From Oceaniferula marina (GTDB taxonomy: Bacteria; Verrucomicrobiota; Verrucomicrobiia; Verrucomicrobiales; Akkermansiaceae), in the NCBI RefSeq assembly GCF_013391475.1, contig NZ_JACBAZ010000002.1:409104-473103 (forward strand): 64,000 bases of DNA, written 5' to 3'. Position numbers and translations under genes: made by a program. The notes below the pieces were generated by a model. It had not been told where the DNA came from, searched no databases, and saw only the letters and a program-made list of their open reading frames with translations. Positions 7,412-17,591 of the stretch are shown piece after piece (within the stretch, counting starts at the first letter, position 1; the number at the start of each line of letters is the position of its first letter).

Positions 7412-7939
7412 TTACTTGGAGCTTTTTTGGGGAGTGGCTCTTTTTTTCAGGAGCAGTGCCTCGAGTTCTTTCAGCAGGGGCTCCGGCATGCGCATGTTGA
7501 GTGTGATCGGGGCTTCGTCGTCGAACTCCTTGAGCCGTTGTCGGGCTCCGACGTCCATCATTTCACGGACGACGTAATAACCATAGGTTTTTGAGGCTTT
7601 GTCGATAAAGCCGCCGACGGCCATAAATAAGGATTCTTCGAGATCGAGCAGGGGTTTGAGTTTAAAGGTTTGTTTTTTGAGCACACCTTTGGCGACCAAG
7701 TCATCGAGCAAGGAGTCGATTTCACGAATCTCTTGGACGAAAGCGTCCGGTTGCTCATCATCTCCGTTATCCACGCCGAGCATATGAATTTTATGGCCTG
7801 CATTCTGGCTCACAACCGAGAGCTTAAGCCAGGTATCTTTTTCTGTTAGTTTGCCCGGATTTGAATCGCTCATTTCGGCGTTTGCGAGTAAGTTGAGTGA
7901 GCAAAAGATGGCGAGTAGGTGGATTGGCAGGGTCTTCAT
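7412..7939 (-). CDS. Secreted hypothetical protein
   Basis: A 175-residue protein with a typical signal peptide (KTLPIHLLAIFCSLNLLANA, cleavage near residue 21). The rest is mostly helical and charged with no cysteine-based haem motif. It converges with the barrel gene and is divergent from actA, with 175 bases between the two starts. No family was recognised. A periplasmic location is likely. Its position beside the respiratory operon may be coincidental. Confidence 0.6.
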   Translation of the reverse strand: MKTLPIHLLAIFCSLNLLANAEMSDSNPGKLTEKDTWLKLSVVSQNAGHKIHMLGVDNGDDEQPDAFVQEIREIDSLLDDLVAKGVLKKQTFKLKPLLDLEESLFMAVGGFIDKASKTYGYYVVREMMDVGARQRLKEFDDEAPITLNMRMPEPLLKELEALLLKKRATPQKSSK

Positions 7940-8114
7940 GCTTGGTGTGGGTAAAGGTTGAAATATCAGGGTGTTTCCTTGGTATTCATAGAGCTTTTAT
8001 TGAGGCGTGGCGAATCAAAATGTGCATAGTGGAAAAAAAAGTGCGTCATCTGGGGGTTGGGGCCAAAATTTCCTTGCGCTTTTTTAAAAACAGATTAGAC
8101 CCCGCGGGGACGAC

Positions 8115-8846
8115 ATGGCTAATTTTTTTCCGAGATGGTCCAATTTACTACCGCTTAAGATTGCGGTATGTGTAGTTTTTGTAGTGATGGGGCTGGTAGC
8201 AGCCTTTGCATATTATGGCACGCCGAAGGCCCAGCGTGTTGGATACCAGCCTGATCAGCCGATTGATTATGATCATGATCTGCATGCGAACCAGTTGGGG
8301 ATCGATTGCCGGTATTGCCACAGTTCGGTCGATAAGTCCGCGAGTGCCGGGGTGCCGACGGCGAATACCTGTTGGAATTGCCACCAGCACGTGCAGAAAG
8401 GGAATCCCAAATTAGCCCCCCTGCGTGCTGCGATGGGCGTGGATGAAAACCATACGCCGATTGAAGGAGCTGAGAAGAAGCCCATCAAGTGGGTCCGGAT
8501 TCACAAAACCCCTGACTATGCGTATTTCGATCACTCGGCCCACGTCAACCGCGGTGTTTCCTGTAAGAGCTGCCACGGTGACATTCACAAGATGCGTAAG
8601 GTGCATCACGTCGAGCCGCTGAGCATGGATTTCTGTTTGAACTGTCACCGCAAACCCGAGCTTCACCTCCGCCCACTCGAAGAGGTTTATAACTTGGACT
8701 ACGATGCCGAAGAGTATCTGGAGGAAAACAAAATCATCGACCCGGAGACGGATAAACGCATTACAACCCAAGAGGAGTTCGGCAAACTGCTGAAGAAAAA
8801 CTGGAACATCCAGCCGAAAGAAAGCTGCGCGACCTGTCACCGATAA
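8115..8846 (+). CDS. actA: Alternative complex III pentahaem cytochrome c subunit ActA
   Basis: ACIII oxidises membrane quinol and passes electrons to periplasmic carriers; ActA is its membrane-anchored multihaem subunit. The 243-residue protein has one N-terminal transmembrane anchor (about residues 14-34). Five CxxCH haem c sites lie at 65-69, 86-90, 150-154, 174-178 and 238-242, matching the pentahaem count of known ActA. Further His residues (HKTP, FDHSAH, KVHHVEP) could supply distal ligands. It opens the act operon. The ATG follows a perfect CCCCGCGGGG palindrome (8100-8109), which overlaps the only purine-rich stretch that could act as a ribosome site. Confidence 0.95.
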   Translation: MANFFPRWSNLLPLKIAVCVVFVVMGLVAAFAYYGTPKAQRVGYQPDQPIDYDHDLHANQLGIDCRYCHSSVDKSASAGVPTANTCWNCHQHVQKGNPKLAPLRAAMGVDENHTPIEGAEKKPIKWVRIHKTPDYAYFDHSAHVNRGVSCKSCHGDIHKMRKVHHVEPLSMDFCLNCHRKPELHLRPLEEVYNLDYDAEEYLEENKIIDPETDKRITTQEEFGKLLKKNWNIQPKESCATCHR

Positions 8847-8943
8847 ACGGTAGGCCAATCCGAGCCGCTAGAGCTCCCTCGGCCCCTCACGACCTGTCCT
8901 TCTCAATCTATTTCCCAATTTTCCCAACTTTCCAATCAAGCAC

Positions 8944-11900
8944 ATGAGCAATCGGAAGACCACACCGCCCGCCGACACTCCCGTTAATGAGTCCGGCACC
9001 AAGATTTGGCGCAGCCTTGGCGAACTCGAACAGACACCACGATTCCAGAATGCTCTGGAGCGCGAATTTGTCGAAGGATCATCACACATGGAGACTGAGG
9101 AAGAACGTGAGATCTCTCGACGTTCATTTGTCAAACTCATGGGGGCATCCTCCGCATTGGCCGGATTTGGCCTGGCGGCCTGCCGCCGTCCGGAAAAACT
9201 GATTGTGCCCTTTGCTGAATCCCCCGAGTGGAGCATTCCAGGCAAGCCGGTCTATTATGCCTCATCGATGCCGCGGGCCAATGGTGCGGTGCCGATTGTC
9301 GTGACCACCCATGAGAATCGTCCGACGAAGATCGAGCCCAACAAGCGCTTTGATTCACTCACCGGAACCGATTCCTTTACTCAGGCTTCGGTCTTGGATA
9401 TGTATGACCCGGCGCGCTCCCGCGAATTCTTGCAGCAAGGGGAGAAGTCGAGCCGTGATGCCTTTGTCAAAGCTCTGGCAGCAATCAAGCCGGATGCCAA
9501 GATTGGCTTTGTCTTTGGTGAAGATGAGTCACCGACCCGGAGTCGTCTGGCCAAGGAGCTGCAGGCGAAGTTTGCTGGAGCGAAGTTTTACAGTTACGAG
9601 CCCTTGACCGGGGAAGCCCGCAAGCAGGCGAATGTCGATGCCTTTGGTTCCGGTGCGGACGTGGTGGCGGATTATTCCGATGCCAAGGTGGTGCTGTCTC
9701 TCGACAGTGATTTTCTTGAGCTTGACCAGCAGGGGCCGGTAAGTGGTTTCTATAAGAACCGTTTTGTGGAAGGTGCCGGATATGACAAGGCGCCAAACAA
9801 AGATGATTTGAACCGTCTCTATGTGGTTGAAGGTGGCTTCAGCCTGACCGGGGGCATGGCGGATCACCGTTTGCGGATCGCGCCCAGCCAGGTGCTTGGG
9901 ATTGCGGCAGAAATTGCCAAGCATCTCGGTGTTTCGGTGAGCGTCACTGGCTCCAAGCTCGATGCGCATCAGCAGAAGTGGGCACTCGAATGCGCCAATG
10001 ACCTGAAAGCCAACAAAGGAAAGAGTGTGGTTCTTGCCGGCAGCCGCCAGAGCAAGGAACTGCAGCAGGTCGTGATTGCGATCAACACCGCCCTTGAAAA
10101 CTACGGCAAGACGCTGAAGCCTGTCGTGACCGAGCGTGCAGGCTATGGCGATATCTCCGGCCTGATCAAGGACCTTGGAGCGAAGCAGCTCGATACCGTT
10201 TTTCTGCTGACCCCGGCAAACCCCTATTACGATGCCGATGGATTTGCCGCCGTCGCCGGCAACGCCCAAATCATTCACCTCGGATGCCGCAAGCATGCCA
10301 CGGCCAATGCCGCTGACTGGCACGTGCCGGCTGCCCATTACCTCGAAAGCTGGGGTGACTCCCGCACCGCACTTGGTGCGTATACCGTGGTGCAACCTTT
10401 GATTCTGCCCCTTTACGGTGGCGTTTCCGAGCTGGATCTCCTTGATGCCTTGTTGACCGGCAGCTTGTTCAACTCCGACAAGGATGGCGAAACGGCCTCA
10501 CCAGCATACGCTGCCGTGCGTAAGACCTTTGCCTCGCTCGCCGATGATTCGGATACCAGCTGGATGAAACTCCTGCGCGATGGATTCTGGAAGGAGTCGA
10601 CGTATGCGGCAGCGGCACCCGTGGCTGTGGCTCCTGTTTCGGTAACGGTTCCAGCCGCACCGGCGGTGGGCTCCTACGAAGTGATTTTCTCGACCGACGG
10701 ATCGATTTACGACGGACGTTATATCAACAACGCCTGGCTGCAGGAAGCACCGGACCCGATCAGCAAACTGACTTGGGACAACGTCGCCATGGTTTCGCCC
10801 CAGACCGCCAAGGATATGGGCTTGTATGAGAAGATTCTCAGGCTTGAACCGGACGGTAAGATTTACGGAGTGATCCCGGTGAAGAAAAATGCCGGCGTCG
10901 GTCCTGATGGTGAGGCGGAAAACCACACCAACCCGATGGTTAAACTGACGGTGAATGGACGCGAGCTCGACCTGCCGATCATGATTGGTTTTGGCCATGC
11001 GGATAACGTGATTTCGGTTTCTCTTGGATACGGACAAGGGTTTGACCAACACGATGAACTGGAACGAGGGCCTGAAAATGAGGCCGACGTCTCTCTGGTG
11101 AGTGTGAACCGTGGCTTCAATGCCTACACCTTGCGCAGTGCGGAAACGCCCTACTTGGTTGCCGGTGGCACGATCCAGGACCTGGACAAACGCTATCACA
11201 CGGCGATGACCCAGGAGCACCATGCGATGTATGGGCGGGCGCTTGCACGTGAGATCTCCACGGTTCCCACCGAAGGGGGCCACGGTCAGGGAGCGAAAGA
11301 CTTTGATGCCCAGCTGAAAAATGTGCGCAAGCAGGGGATGGATTCCCACGCTCCGGAAAATATTTCTCTCTACAAACCCAAGGGGTCGACGACCTGGCAC
11401 GATGAGGCCAAGGCGAACAAGCACCTCTTCGATGAGCGCCAGCAGTGGGCGATGACCATCGACCTGAGCAACTGCATCGGATGTAACGCCTGTCTGGTGG
11501 CTTGCCAGGCAGAAAACAACATCCCGGTCGTAGGTAAAGAACAGGTGGCCAAAGGCCGCGAGATGCACTGGATCCGGATGGACCGCTATTTTGCAGCAAC
11601 GCCGGTAATCGGTGAAGATGGGCACCTCAAGAAGGATGATCACGGACATCTGGTGGTGGACGAATCCAACCCCGAGATGATTCCCCAGCCGGTTGCCTGT
11701 GTGCAGTGCGAGTCCGCTCCCTGTGAAACCGTCTGCCCGGTGAACGCCACGGTGCACTCCGAGGACGGCCTGAATACCATGGCTTACAACCGTTGTATCG
11801 GAACCCGCTACTGCGCCAACAACTGCCCATACAAGGCGCGTCGATTCAATTTCTTTGATTACAACAAGCGCAACCCGCTGATCCACAAGAACCTTTACAA

Positions 11901-12375
11901 GGGACCCGCCGGTAAGAAGGCCGTGGGCGAAGCCCCGCACCTGCAGCGTAACCCGAACGTTTCCGTCCGGATGCGTGGTGTGATGGAGAAATGCACCTAC
12001 TGTGTGCAGCGGATCCAGGCTGCCAAGGGTAAGGTGAAATCCAACCTCAAGAAGAAGGCAATTGCCGCCGGTATACCATCCGAACAGGTCACGATCGAGG
12101 ACAAGGAGCTCCGGATTAAAACCGACTCCGTCACGGTGGCGTGTCAGGACGCCTGTCCTGCCAATGCAATCACCTTCGGAAACTTGCTCGACCCCAAGGC
12201 GAAAATCAGCCGGATCAAGAACAAGGACAACAGCATCAAGATCGACCGAGCTTACGACCTCTTGCACTACATCGGAACCCTGCCCCGGACATCTTATCTT
12301 GCCCGGGTGAAGAATCCGAACCCGAAGATGCCCGACGGTAAGACGGTTGGTCGTGCCACGGTCAACATGCACTAG
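8944..12375 (+). CDS. actB: Alternative complex III molybdopterin-like/iron-sulfur subunit ActB
   Basis: A 1143-residue fusion of a molybdopterin-oxidoreductase-like domain (up to about residue 800) and a four-cluster ferredoxin domain. The twin-arginine motif RRSFVK (59-64) is followed by a hydrophobic stretch ending LAAC80, which could be a lipobox, so export by Tat and possible lipidation are likely. Iron-sulfur cysteine sets are visible at [11 protein letters not shown] (from ~843), [13 protein letters not shown] (~919), [11 protein letters not shown] (~951) and CTYC (~1017) with CQDAC (~1066). ActB proteins are known not to bind molybdenum despite the fold. The fused architecture and length match ACIII ActB. 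The upstream spacer is pyrimidine-rich without a Shine-Dalgarno motif. Confidence 0.95.
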   Translation: MSNRKTTPPADTPVNESGTKIWRSLGELEQTPRFQNALEREFVEGSSHMETEEEREISRRSFVKLMGASSALAGFGLAACRRPEKLIVPFAESPEWSIPGKPVYYASSMPRANGAVPIVVTTHENRPTKIEPNKRFDSLTGTDSFTQASVLDMYDPARSREFLQQGEKSSRDAFVKALAAIKPDAKIGFVFGEDESPTRSRLAKELQAKFAGAKFYSYEPLTGEARKQANVDAFGSGADVVADYSDAKVVLSLDSDFLELDQQGPVSGFYKNRFVEGAGYDKAPNKDDLNRLYVVEGGFSLTGGMADHRLRIAPSQVLGIAAEIAKHLGVSVSVTGSKLDAHQQKWALECANDLKANKGKSVVLAGSRQSKELQQVVIAINTALENYGKTLKPVVTERAGYGDISGLIKDLGAKQLDTVFLLTPANPYYDADGFAAVAGNAQIIHLGCRKHATANAADWHVPAAHYLESWGDSRTALGAYTVVQPLILPLYGGVSELDLLDALLTGSLFNSDKDGETASPAYAAVRKTFASLADDSDTSWMKLLRDGFWKESTYAAAAPVAVAPVSVTVPAAPAVGSYEVIFSTDGSIYDGRYINNAWLQEAPDPISKLTWDNVAMVSPQTAKDMGLYEKILRLEPDGKIYGVIPVKKNAGVGPDGEAENHTNPMVKLTVNGRELDLPIMIGFGHADNVISVSLGYGQGFDQHDELERGPENEADVSLVSVNRGFNAYTLRSAETPYLVAGGTIQDLDKRYHTAMTQEHHAMYGRALAREISTVPTEGGHGQGAKDFDAQLKNVRKQGMDSHAPENISLYKPKGSTTWHDEAKANKHLFDERQQWAMTIDLSNCIGCNACLVACQAENNIPVVGKEQVAKGREMHWIRMDRYFAATPVIGEDGHLKKDDHGHLVVDESNPEMIPQPVACVQCESAPCETVCPVNATVHSEDGLNTMAYNRCIGTRYCANNCPYKARRFNFFDYNKRNPLIHKNLYKGPAGKKAVGEAPHLQRNPNVSVRMRGVMEKCTYCVQRIQAAKGKVKSNLKKKAIAAGIPSEQVTIEDKELRIKTDSVTVACQDACPANAITFGNLLDPKAKISRIKNKDNSIKIDRAYDLLHYIGTLPRTSYLARVKNPNPKMPDGKTVGRATVNMH

Positions 12376-12479
12376 GGAGGCAATCACGAATTATACGAAA
12401 CCATTCACCAACCACGGAAGACACTGAAGACACGGAACAGGAATTCGATTCAGCTCATTCTGTAACCAACTAACCAATC

Positions 12480-13946
12480 ATGTCGCACGAAACGACTATC
12501 CAAAAAGACCCGAACAAGCCGGTGATCCCGGTGATGGAGCGTGAACAGCTCGTTCTCAATAACCGCTCCTACAACTGGATCACGGAGCGTATCTGTGGCA
12601 TTCTGGAAAACAAGCAGCCTGCCATCTGGTGGATGCTGTTTATCCCGAGTGTGCTGATTGCCATCATCGGTGTTGGTGGCGGGCTGTTTTACCTGGTATC
12701 CACCGGTGTGGGTGTCTGGGGTAACAACAACCGCGCGATGTGGGGCTGGCCGATTGTGAACTTTGTGTTCTGGATTGGTATCGGTCACGCCGGAACCTTG
12801 ATTTCCGCGATTCTTTTCCTGACGCGCCAGAATTGGCGGACCTCGATTAACCGAGCGGCCGAGGCGATGACGATTTTTGCGGTTTGTTGCGCGGGTATTT
12901 ACCCGATGTTCCACGTTGGTCGTCTTTGGATGGTGTGGTTCCTCGCCCCGATTCCGAATGCCAATGCGATCTGGCAGAACTTTAAATCGCCCCTGCTCTG
13001 GGACGTGTTTGCGGTTTCAACCTATTTTACCATCTCCCTGATCTTCTGGTACCTCGGCATGGTGCCCGACCTGGCCACCATCCGTGACCGTGCCAAACCA
13101 GGCCTGCGCAAACTGCTTTACGGGATTTTCTCCCTCGGCTGGCGCGGTGGTAACCGCCAGTGGAGTCACTATGAAGTGGCTTACCTTCTGCTCGCTGCCC
13201 TTTCCACCCCGCTTGTGCTTTCGGTGCACTCGATCGTGAGTTTTGACTTTGCGACCTCGGTGGTGCCCGGCTGGCATACTACGATTTTCCCACCTTACTT
13301 TGTGGCGGGTGCTGTGTTTGGTGGATTTGCCATGGTGCTGACCATCATGATCCCGGCCCGTTATATCTACGGCTTGCACGACATGATCACGATGAAGCAC
13401 ATCGAAAACATGTCGAAGATCATCCTGCTGACCGGAACGATCGTGGGATACGCATACCTGATGGAGCTCTTTGTCGCATTCTACTCAGGGGCAAAATACG
13501 AGGGCGCCGCATTCTATTTCCGTCTCGCGGGCCCCTACTGGTGGTCGTACATCGCGATGATGGGATGTAACGTGATTGCTCCGCAGCTTTTCTGGTTCAA
13601 ATTCTGCCGTGAAAACCTCTGGGTGGTCATGGGCGTCTGTATGGCGGTGAACGCCGGTATGTGGTTTGAGCGATTTGTGATCATTGTGACCACCCTGCCA
13701 CGGATGTGGCTGCCAGGTGACTGGAAATACTACAACCCGAGTTGGGTCGACATCATGACCTACGTCGGAACCATCGGTATGTTCCTCACCTTGTTCCTTC
13801 TTTTCCTGAAGTTCCTCCCGTGCATCAACATCGCCGAGGTGAAATGGACACTGCCGAAGAGTGATCCGCACTTCGACGACAAGGAGGCCATCGATGACCA
13901 GGGCACCGAGGCGGTTGCTCCTTACCAGCACGAATTGCAGAACTAA
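12480..13946 (+). CDS. actC: Alternative complex III NrfD/PsrC-like membrane subunit ActC
   Basis: A 488-residue polytopic protein with about ten transmembrane helices and the NrfD-type pattern ([20 protein letters not shown], then [20 protein letters not shown]). In ACIII, ActC faces ActB and carries a quinol-binding site. The C-terminal ~40 residues are acidic and soluble. The 104-base gap after actB is the longest in the act part of the operon. It contains a low-complexity stretch (ACCACGGAAGACACTGAAGA) of a kind scattered between genes in Verrucomicrobiota. No Shine-Dalgarno motif precedes the ATG. Confidence 0.93.
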   Translation: MSHETTIQKDPNKPVIPVMEREQLVLNNRSYNWITERICGILENKQPAIWWMLFIPSVLIAIIGVGGGLFYLVSTGVGVWGNNNRAMWGWPIVNFVFWIGIGHAGTLISAILFLTRQNWRTSINRAAEAMTIFAVCCAGIYPMFHVGRLWMVWFLAPIPNANAIWQNFKSPLLWDVFAVSTYFTISLIFWYLGMVPDLATIRDRAKPGLRKLLYGIFSLGWRGGNRQWSHYEVAYLLLAALSTPLVLSVHSIVSFDFATSVVPGWHTTIFPPYFVAGAVFGGFAMVLTIMIPARYIYGLHDMITMKHIENMSKIILLTGTIVGYAYLMELFVAFYSGAKYEGAAFYFRLAGPYWWSYIAMMGCNVIAPQLFWFKFCRENLWVVMGVCMAVNAGMWFERFVIIVTTLPRMWLPGDWKYYNPSWVDIMTYVGTIGMFLTLFLLFLKFLPCINIAEVKWTLPKSDPHFDDKEAIDDQGTEAVAPYQHELQN

Positions 13947-13981
13947 GCTCCATCTCCCAACATCCATCTTCCATATTTCCT

Positions 13982-14533
13982 ATGACTCCTAAACGTGTTT
14001 ACGGCTACCTCGCCGAGTTCGAAAGCGCCTCTGCCCTCTACAAGGCAGCGGAGAAGGTGCGTGATGCAGGCCACAAGAAGTGGGACTGCTACTCACCCTA
14101 TCCGATTCACGGCCTGGACAAAGCGATGGGTATGAAAAAATCGATTCTCCCATGGTTGGTCTTCTGTGGTGGATCGCTGGGATTTTTGACGGCGATCACG
14201 CTGGCCTACACCACTCAGGTGGTGATTTACCCGACGGTCGTCCAGGCGAAGCCTGCCAACATTTTTACGACGGCGGCATTTTTCCCGATCATGTTCGAGC
14301 TGACGGTTCTGCTATCTGGATTTACCACCTTGTTTGGATTGCTGGCCTTGATGGGGCTTCCCCGTCTCAACCACCCTTTGTTTGAGAGTGAGCAATTTGC
14401 CCGTGCGACCGACGACGGCTTTTTTATCGCGATCGAAGCCCGTGACCCACGGTTCTCCTCGGAAGAAACGAAAACCCTGCTGGAAGACGCCGGCGGTTCC
14501 AACATCGAACTTGTCGAGGAGCCCGAAGCCTAA
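13982..14533 (+). CDS. actD: Alternative complex III subunit ActD (DUF3341)
   Basis: A 183-residue protein beginning with the DUF3341 signature (VYGYLAEFESASALYKAAEK...DCYSPYPIHGLDKAMG). Two transmembrane helices follow (about residues 57-80 and 94-117), then a soluble C-terminal tail. This is the usual ActD architecture; the subunit helps assemble the membrane part of ACIII and has no redox cofactor. It lies 35 bases downstream of actC behind a CT-rich leader with no Shine-Dalgarno motif. Length is normal. Confidence 0.93.
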   Translation: MTPKRVYGYLAEFESASALYKAAEKVRDAGHKKWDCYSPYPIHGLDKAMGMKKSILPWLVFCGGSLGFLTAITLAYTTQVVIYPTVVQAKPANIFTTAAFFPIMFELTVLLSGFTTLFGLLALMGLPRLNHPLFESEQFARATDDGFFIAIEARDPRFSSEETKTLLEDAGGSNIELVEEPEA

Positions 14534-14589
14534 CCAGCCGACCCCGCCATCCCATTTCCTGATAACTAATAACAGATAACTATTCTCCC

Positions 14590-15213
14590 ATGCGCTACTT
14601 CTTTTTAGCCTATGCCCTGATCATTGTAATGGTGATCGGTTTCTTCGGATTCCGTGGACAAATGTTCAGTGGAACGCCACTGCGCCTATTCCCGGATATG
14701 GATGATCAGGACAAAGTCAAAACCCAGACGGTGAGCAACTTCTTTGCCGACGGTATGAGTGCCCGTAAGCCGGTTGTGGGCACGGTGCCCCGCGGATTTG
14801 AAATCGACGGTTCGGGTATCAGTTTTGGCAACAGCACGGCTTACAGCCACACCGGTGTGATCGGTGATGCATACGGTGACGGCATTCCTTTCGAAGAGCT
14901 TGGCCTCGCCGATATCGATCCTCAGGCATTTCTCCGTCATGGCCAGGAGCGTTTCAATATCTCCTGCATGCCGTGCCACGGTGAGTCCGGCAATGGCAAG
15001 GGAGCCGCCGCAGTGAAGGGAAATATTCCAGCCACGGACCTGACCGGCTTTGCCAAACCCACCTACCCTGACGGTAAGATGTTTGAAACCATCACCAAAG
15101 GCAAAGGCCAGATGAGTGGCTATGGTTACAATATTCCGGTGCAAGACCGCTGGGCGATCATCGCTTACGTCCGAGCCCTGCAAGCCGCCCGCAGCGTTCC
15201 CGCTGACCAGTAA
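14590..15213 (+). CDS. actE: Alternative complex III monohaem cytochrome c subunit ActE
   Basis: A 207-residue protein with an N-terminal membrane anchor (residues 4-21) and a class I cytochrome c domain. The single haem site is CMPCH at 126-130. The later GKGQMSGYGYNIP (about residues 170-182) supplies the probable methionine ligand. In ACIII, ActE is the likely exit point for electrons towards soluble or oxidase-bound cytochromes. The gene keeps the canonical act order and spacing. There is no Shine-Dalgarno motif before the ATG. Confidence 0.93.
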   Translation: MRYFFLAYALIIVMVIGFFGFRGQMFSGTPLRLFPDMDDQDKVKTQTVSNFFADGMSARKPVVGTVPRGFEIDGSGISFGNSTAYSHTGVIGDAYGDGIPFEELGLADIDPQAFLRHGQERFNISCMPCHGESGNGKGAAAVKGNIPATDLTGFAKPTYPDGKMFETITKGKGQMSGYGYNIPVQDRWAIIAYVRALQAARSVPADQ

Positions 15214-15258
15214 TTCTTTTTATCCCCGAATTTCCACTTTCAACTTCCTACTTCTAAA

Positions 15259-16614
15259 ATGGGTCACTTCGTAACATCCAAAGACATCCCAGCCGACGGC
15301 GAACATATCGCTCCGGGTAAACTTGCACTGCCGATGATGGTATGTGGCGTGATTGCCTTGCTTGGGATCATCCTCAGCGTGTACTTGTTGTTCATCCACG
15401 GTGATTCGACTGAGGTCAACCAACCGGCCGATACCGTGCAGGGGCAGTATGCTTACTCGTGGTTGTTTGCCTTTATCTTTTTCATCAGCATCACCTTGGG
15501 TGGCACGTTCTGGATGTTGCTCCACCACGTTTCCAACTCTGGTTGGGGAATCGCCGTGCGTCGCTTGATGGAGAATCTGGCGTCTGTTTTTCCATGGTTT
15601 GCCATCCTTGCCATTCCCTTCTTTTTCCCCGAGGTGCAGAAGCACTTGTATGAGTGGATGAACGAACACCGGATCGCAGGAACCGGCACCTATGGCAGTG
15701 TGACTCCAGAGGTCAAAGAAACCCTGTATGCCAACCATCAGGCATTGCTTGCCGCCAAGGAGTTCTACATGAACCTGCCGTTCTGGTTTGGCCGGATGGT
15801 GTTCTACTTCGTCGCCCTCGGTGGTGGGATCATTTGGTTGAAGAAAATTTCCGTTGCCCAAGACCACGACCCGAACCCGGGCGTTGAGCGTCTGATTTTC
15901 TCCCGCAAACTCAGTATGTTTTTCCTCGTGGTGTTTGGTTTGACTGCGACCTTCCTCGTGTTTGACCTGGTCAAGGCACTTGATTTCAAATGGTTCTCGA
16001 CGATGTACGGCGTTTATTTCTTTGCGGGTTGCGTGCTCAATGGCATGGCCTTGCTGATTTTGACTTCCATCCTGCTGCGTCGTGCCGGATACCTGCAGAC
16101 GGTGATGAGCCCTGAGCACCATCACGTCATGGGTAAACTGACCTTTGCCTTTGTGGTCTTCTGGGGATACGTCACCTTCTCCCAGTTTTTCCTGATCTGG
16201 TATGCCAACATTACCGAGGAAACGAGCTACTTCCTATTGCGTAACACCGGCAACTGGAACACCGCGAGTGTCTGCCTCGTCTTCGGCCACTTCGCCTTGC
16301 CTTTCCTCTTCCTGCTGCGCTCCGATGTGAAGAAAAAGCCGGGTCTGATGATTCCGATCACGATCTACTTGTTCACCCTTCATGCGCTCGACCACTACAT
16401 CATGGTCACGCCGGAACGTGGACCCTCCCTGACGATGTTCAGCGAAGGAGGACCACAGCTGTTTTCCACTGGGAACGTCTTCTGGCTCGACCTGATTGCC
16501 TTTGTTACGATCGGTTGTTTCTTCGCCTATTTCTATATGCGGGCACTGACCAAGAGCAGCCTGTTCCCACACCGCGACCCGCGCATTCTCGAATCCGCCA
16601 ACTTGTTCAACTAA
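15259..16614 (+). CDS. actF: Alternative complex III NrfD/PsrC-like membrane subunit ActF
   Basis: A 451-residue protein with about ten transmembrane helices, the second NrfD-like subunit of ACIII. Recognisable features are the conserved WMLLHHVSNSGWGIAVRRLM segment near residues 80-100 and HHHVMGKLTFAFVVFWGYVTF near residue 295. ActF pairs with ActC to form the membrane base of the complex and has been discussed as a possible proton path. The stop codon is 21 bases before the chosen start of the next cytochrome gene, so the two are probably cotranslated. Small ActG- or ActH-like proteins were not seen in the window. Confidence 0.93.
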   Translation: MGHFVTSKDIPADGEHIAPGKLALPMMVCGVIALLGIILSVYLLFIHGDSTEVNQPADTVQGQYAYSWLFAFIFFISITLGGTFWMLLHHVSNSGWGIAVRRLMENLASVFPWFAILAIPFFFPEVQKHLYEWMNEHRIAGTGTYGSVTPEVKETLYANHQALLAAKEFYMNLPFWFGRMVFYFVALGGGIIWLKKISVAQDHDPNPGVERLIFSRKLSMFFLVVFGLTATFLVFDLVKALDFKWFSTMYGVYFFAGCVLNGMALLILTSILLRRAGYLQTVMSPEHHHVMGKLTFAFVVFWGYVTFSQFFLIWYANITEETSYFLLRNTGNWNTASVCLVFGHFALPFLFLLRSDVKKKPGLMIPITIYLFTLHALDHYIMVTPERGPSLTMFSEGGPQLFSTGNVFWLDLIAFVTIGCFFAYFYMRALTKSSLFPHRDPRILESANLFN

Positions 16615-16635
16615 GTGACTAATTTCCCTCAGGAT

Positions 16636-17535
16636 ATGACTACCCAGTATTCCAACCATCGCGACACACCGATCCGCAGATTCAGCAGTTTTTGCTGGGG
16701 ACTAGCAGCCTTTGGCTCCTTCGGTCTGGTGTCGGTCATTGCCTATTACTCGACTTCCGGAAATGCCGGTGATGTCGAAACCTTGCGCGCGACCGAACGC
16801 CTGGCCTTGAAAGCCGAAGTGGAAGCCGCCCAATCGGCACTTCTGGTCGAAAAAGATGTCGAAGCGGGAAAAAGCAAGCAGGTGCCACCGGCCAAGGTGT
16901 TTGATCGCCTCGGCAATGAGATTAAAAGCAAGCCCGGCAAGTCGGACACCTTTGTCCCCGGAAGTGAAGCTCACAAAAAGCAGCTGGAAGCCCTGAGCCA
17001 AGGCCCTGGCGACGGTGAGGGCTTGAAACTGTTCCAGGAAAAAACCTGCGCAACCTGTCACGGCATGGATGGCAATCGTCCGATCGCCCCGATGTATCCA
17101 AAACTTGGTGGCCAGAATGTCGATTATGTGCTCGCCCAGATGAAGGATTTTAAGGATGGCAAACGCACCAACGGCCAGGCTGTGGTGATGAAGCCGCTGA
17201 TGGAAGCCCTGAGCGACGACGAAATGCAGAAGCTGGCGAAGTGGATTTCCGAGCAAAAGCTTGAGATCGAACTCAAGGAAGATCACCCCGGTGCAGCCGC
17301 CTACATCGCCAAAGGATGTGTCGCTTGTCACGGCCCGGATGCCAAGACCCCGCTTGCACCGAACTATCCGAACCTGCGCGGGCAGAGCAAGGATTACATT
17401 GTCAACCAGATGAAGGACATCAAGTCAGGTGCCCGGAACAATGGCACCAGTGCTGCCATGCAAGCGATTATGACCGGCGTCAGCGATGACGAAATCGAGG
17501 TCATTGCCGAGTGGTTGAGCACCCCGGCGAAATAG
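16636..17535 (+). CDS. Membrane-anchored dihaem cytochrome c (c4/c553-like)
   Basis: A 299-residue protein with an N-terminal transmembrane anchor (about residues 18-38), then an Ala/Glu/Lys-rich linker, then two tandem class I cytochrome c domains. Haem sites are CATCH (138-142) and CVACH (228-232). Both domains share the YPxLxGQ and QMKDxKxGxRxNG patterns of cytochrome c4/c553, with downstream Met as probable axial ligand. It sits where some ACIII operons carry an extra cytochrome and could move electrons from ActE to the downstream CcoO/CcoP-like proteins. ATG 16636 was chosen; an in-frame GTG at 16615 directly after the actF stop would add seven residues. Confidence 0.88.
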   Translation: MTTQYSNHRDTPIRRFSSFCWGLAAFGSFGLVSVIAYYSTSGNAGDVETLRATERLALKAEVEAAQSALLVEKDVEAGKSKQVPPAKVFDRLGNEIKSKPGKSDTFVPGSEAHKKQLEALSQGPGDGEGLKLFQEKTCATCHGMDGNRPIAPMYPKLGGQNVDYVLAQMKDFKDGKRTNGQAVVMKPLMEALSDDEMQKLAKWISEQKLEIELKEDHPGAAAYIAKGCVACHGPDAKTPLAPNYPNLRGQSKDYIVNQMKDIKSGARNNGTSAAMQAIMTGVSDDEIEVIAEWLSTPAK

Positions 17536-17591
17536 CCCCACCTCTTGTCAGGAATTACCTAACGAACATTACCTTTCCAAACCATTTCATC

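Noticed and set aside
10498-12387. A 629-codon open frame on the minus strand
   Set aside because: It is the antisense shadow of actB, whose iron-sulfur motifs are unmistakable; the antisense product has no recognisable pattern.
17511-17591. N-terminal extension of the CcoN-like protein
   Set aside because: The extension overlaps the preceding cytochrome gene; ATG 17592 gives a sequence starting like other CcoN-type subunits.
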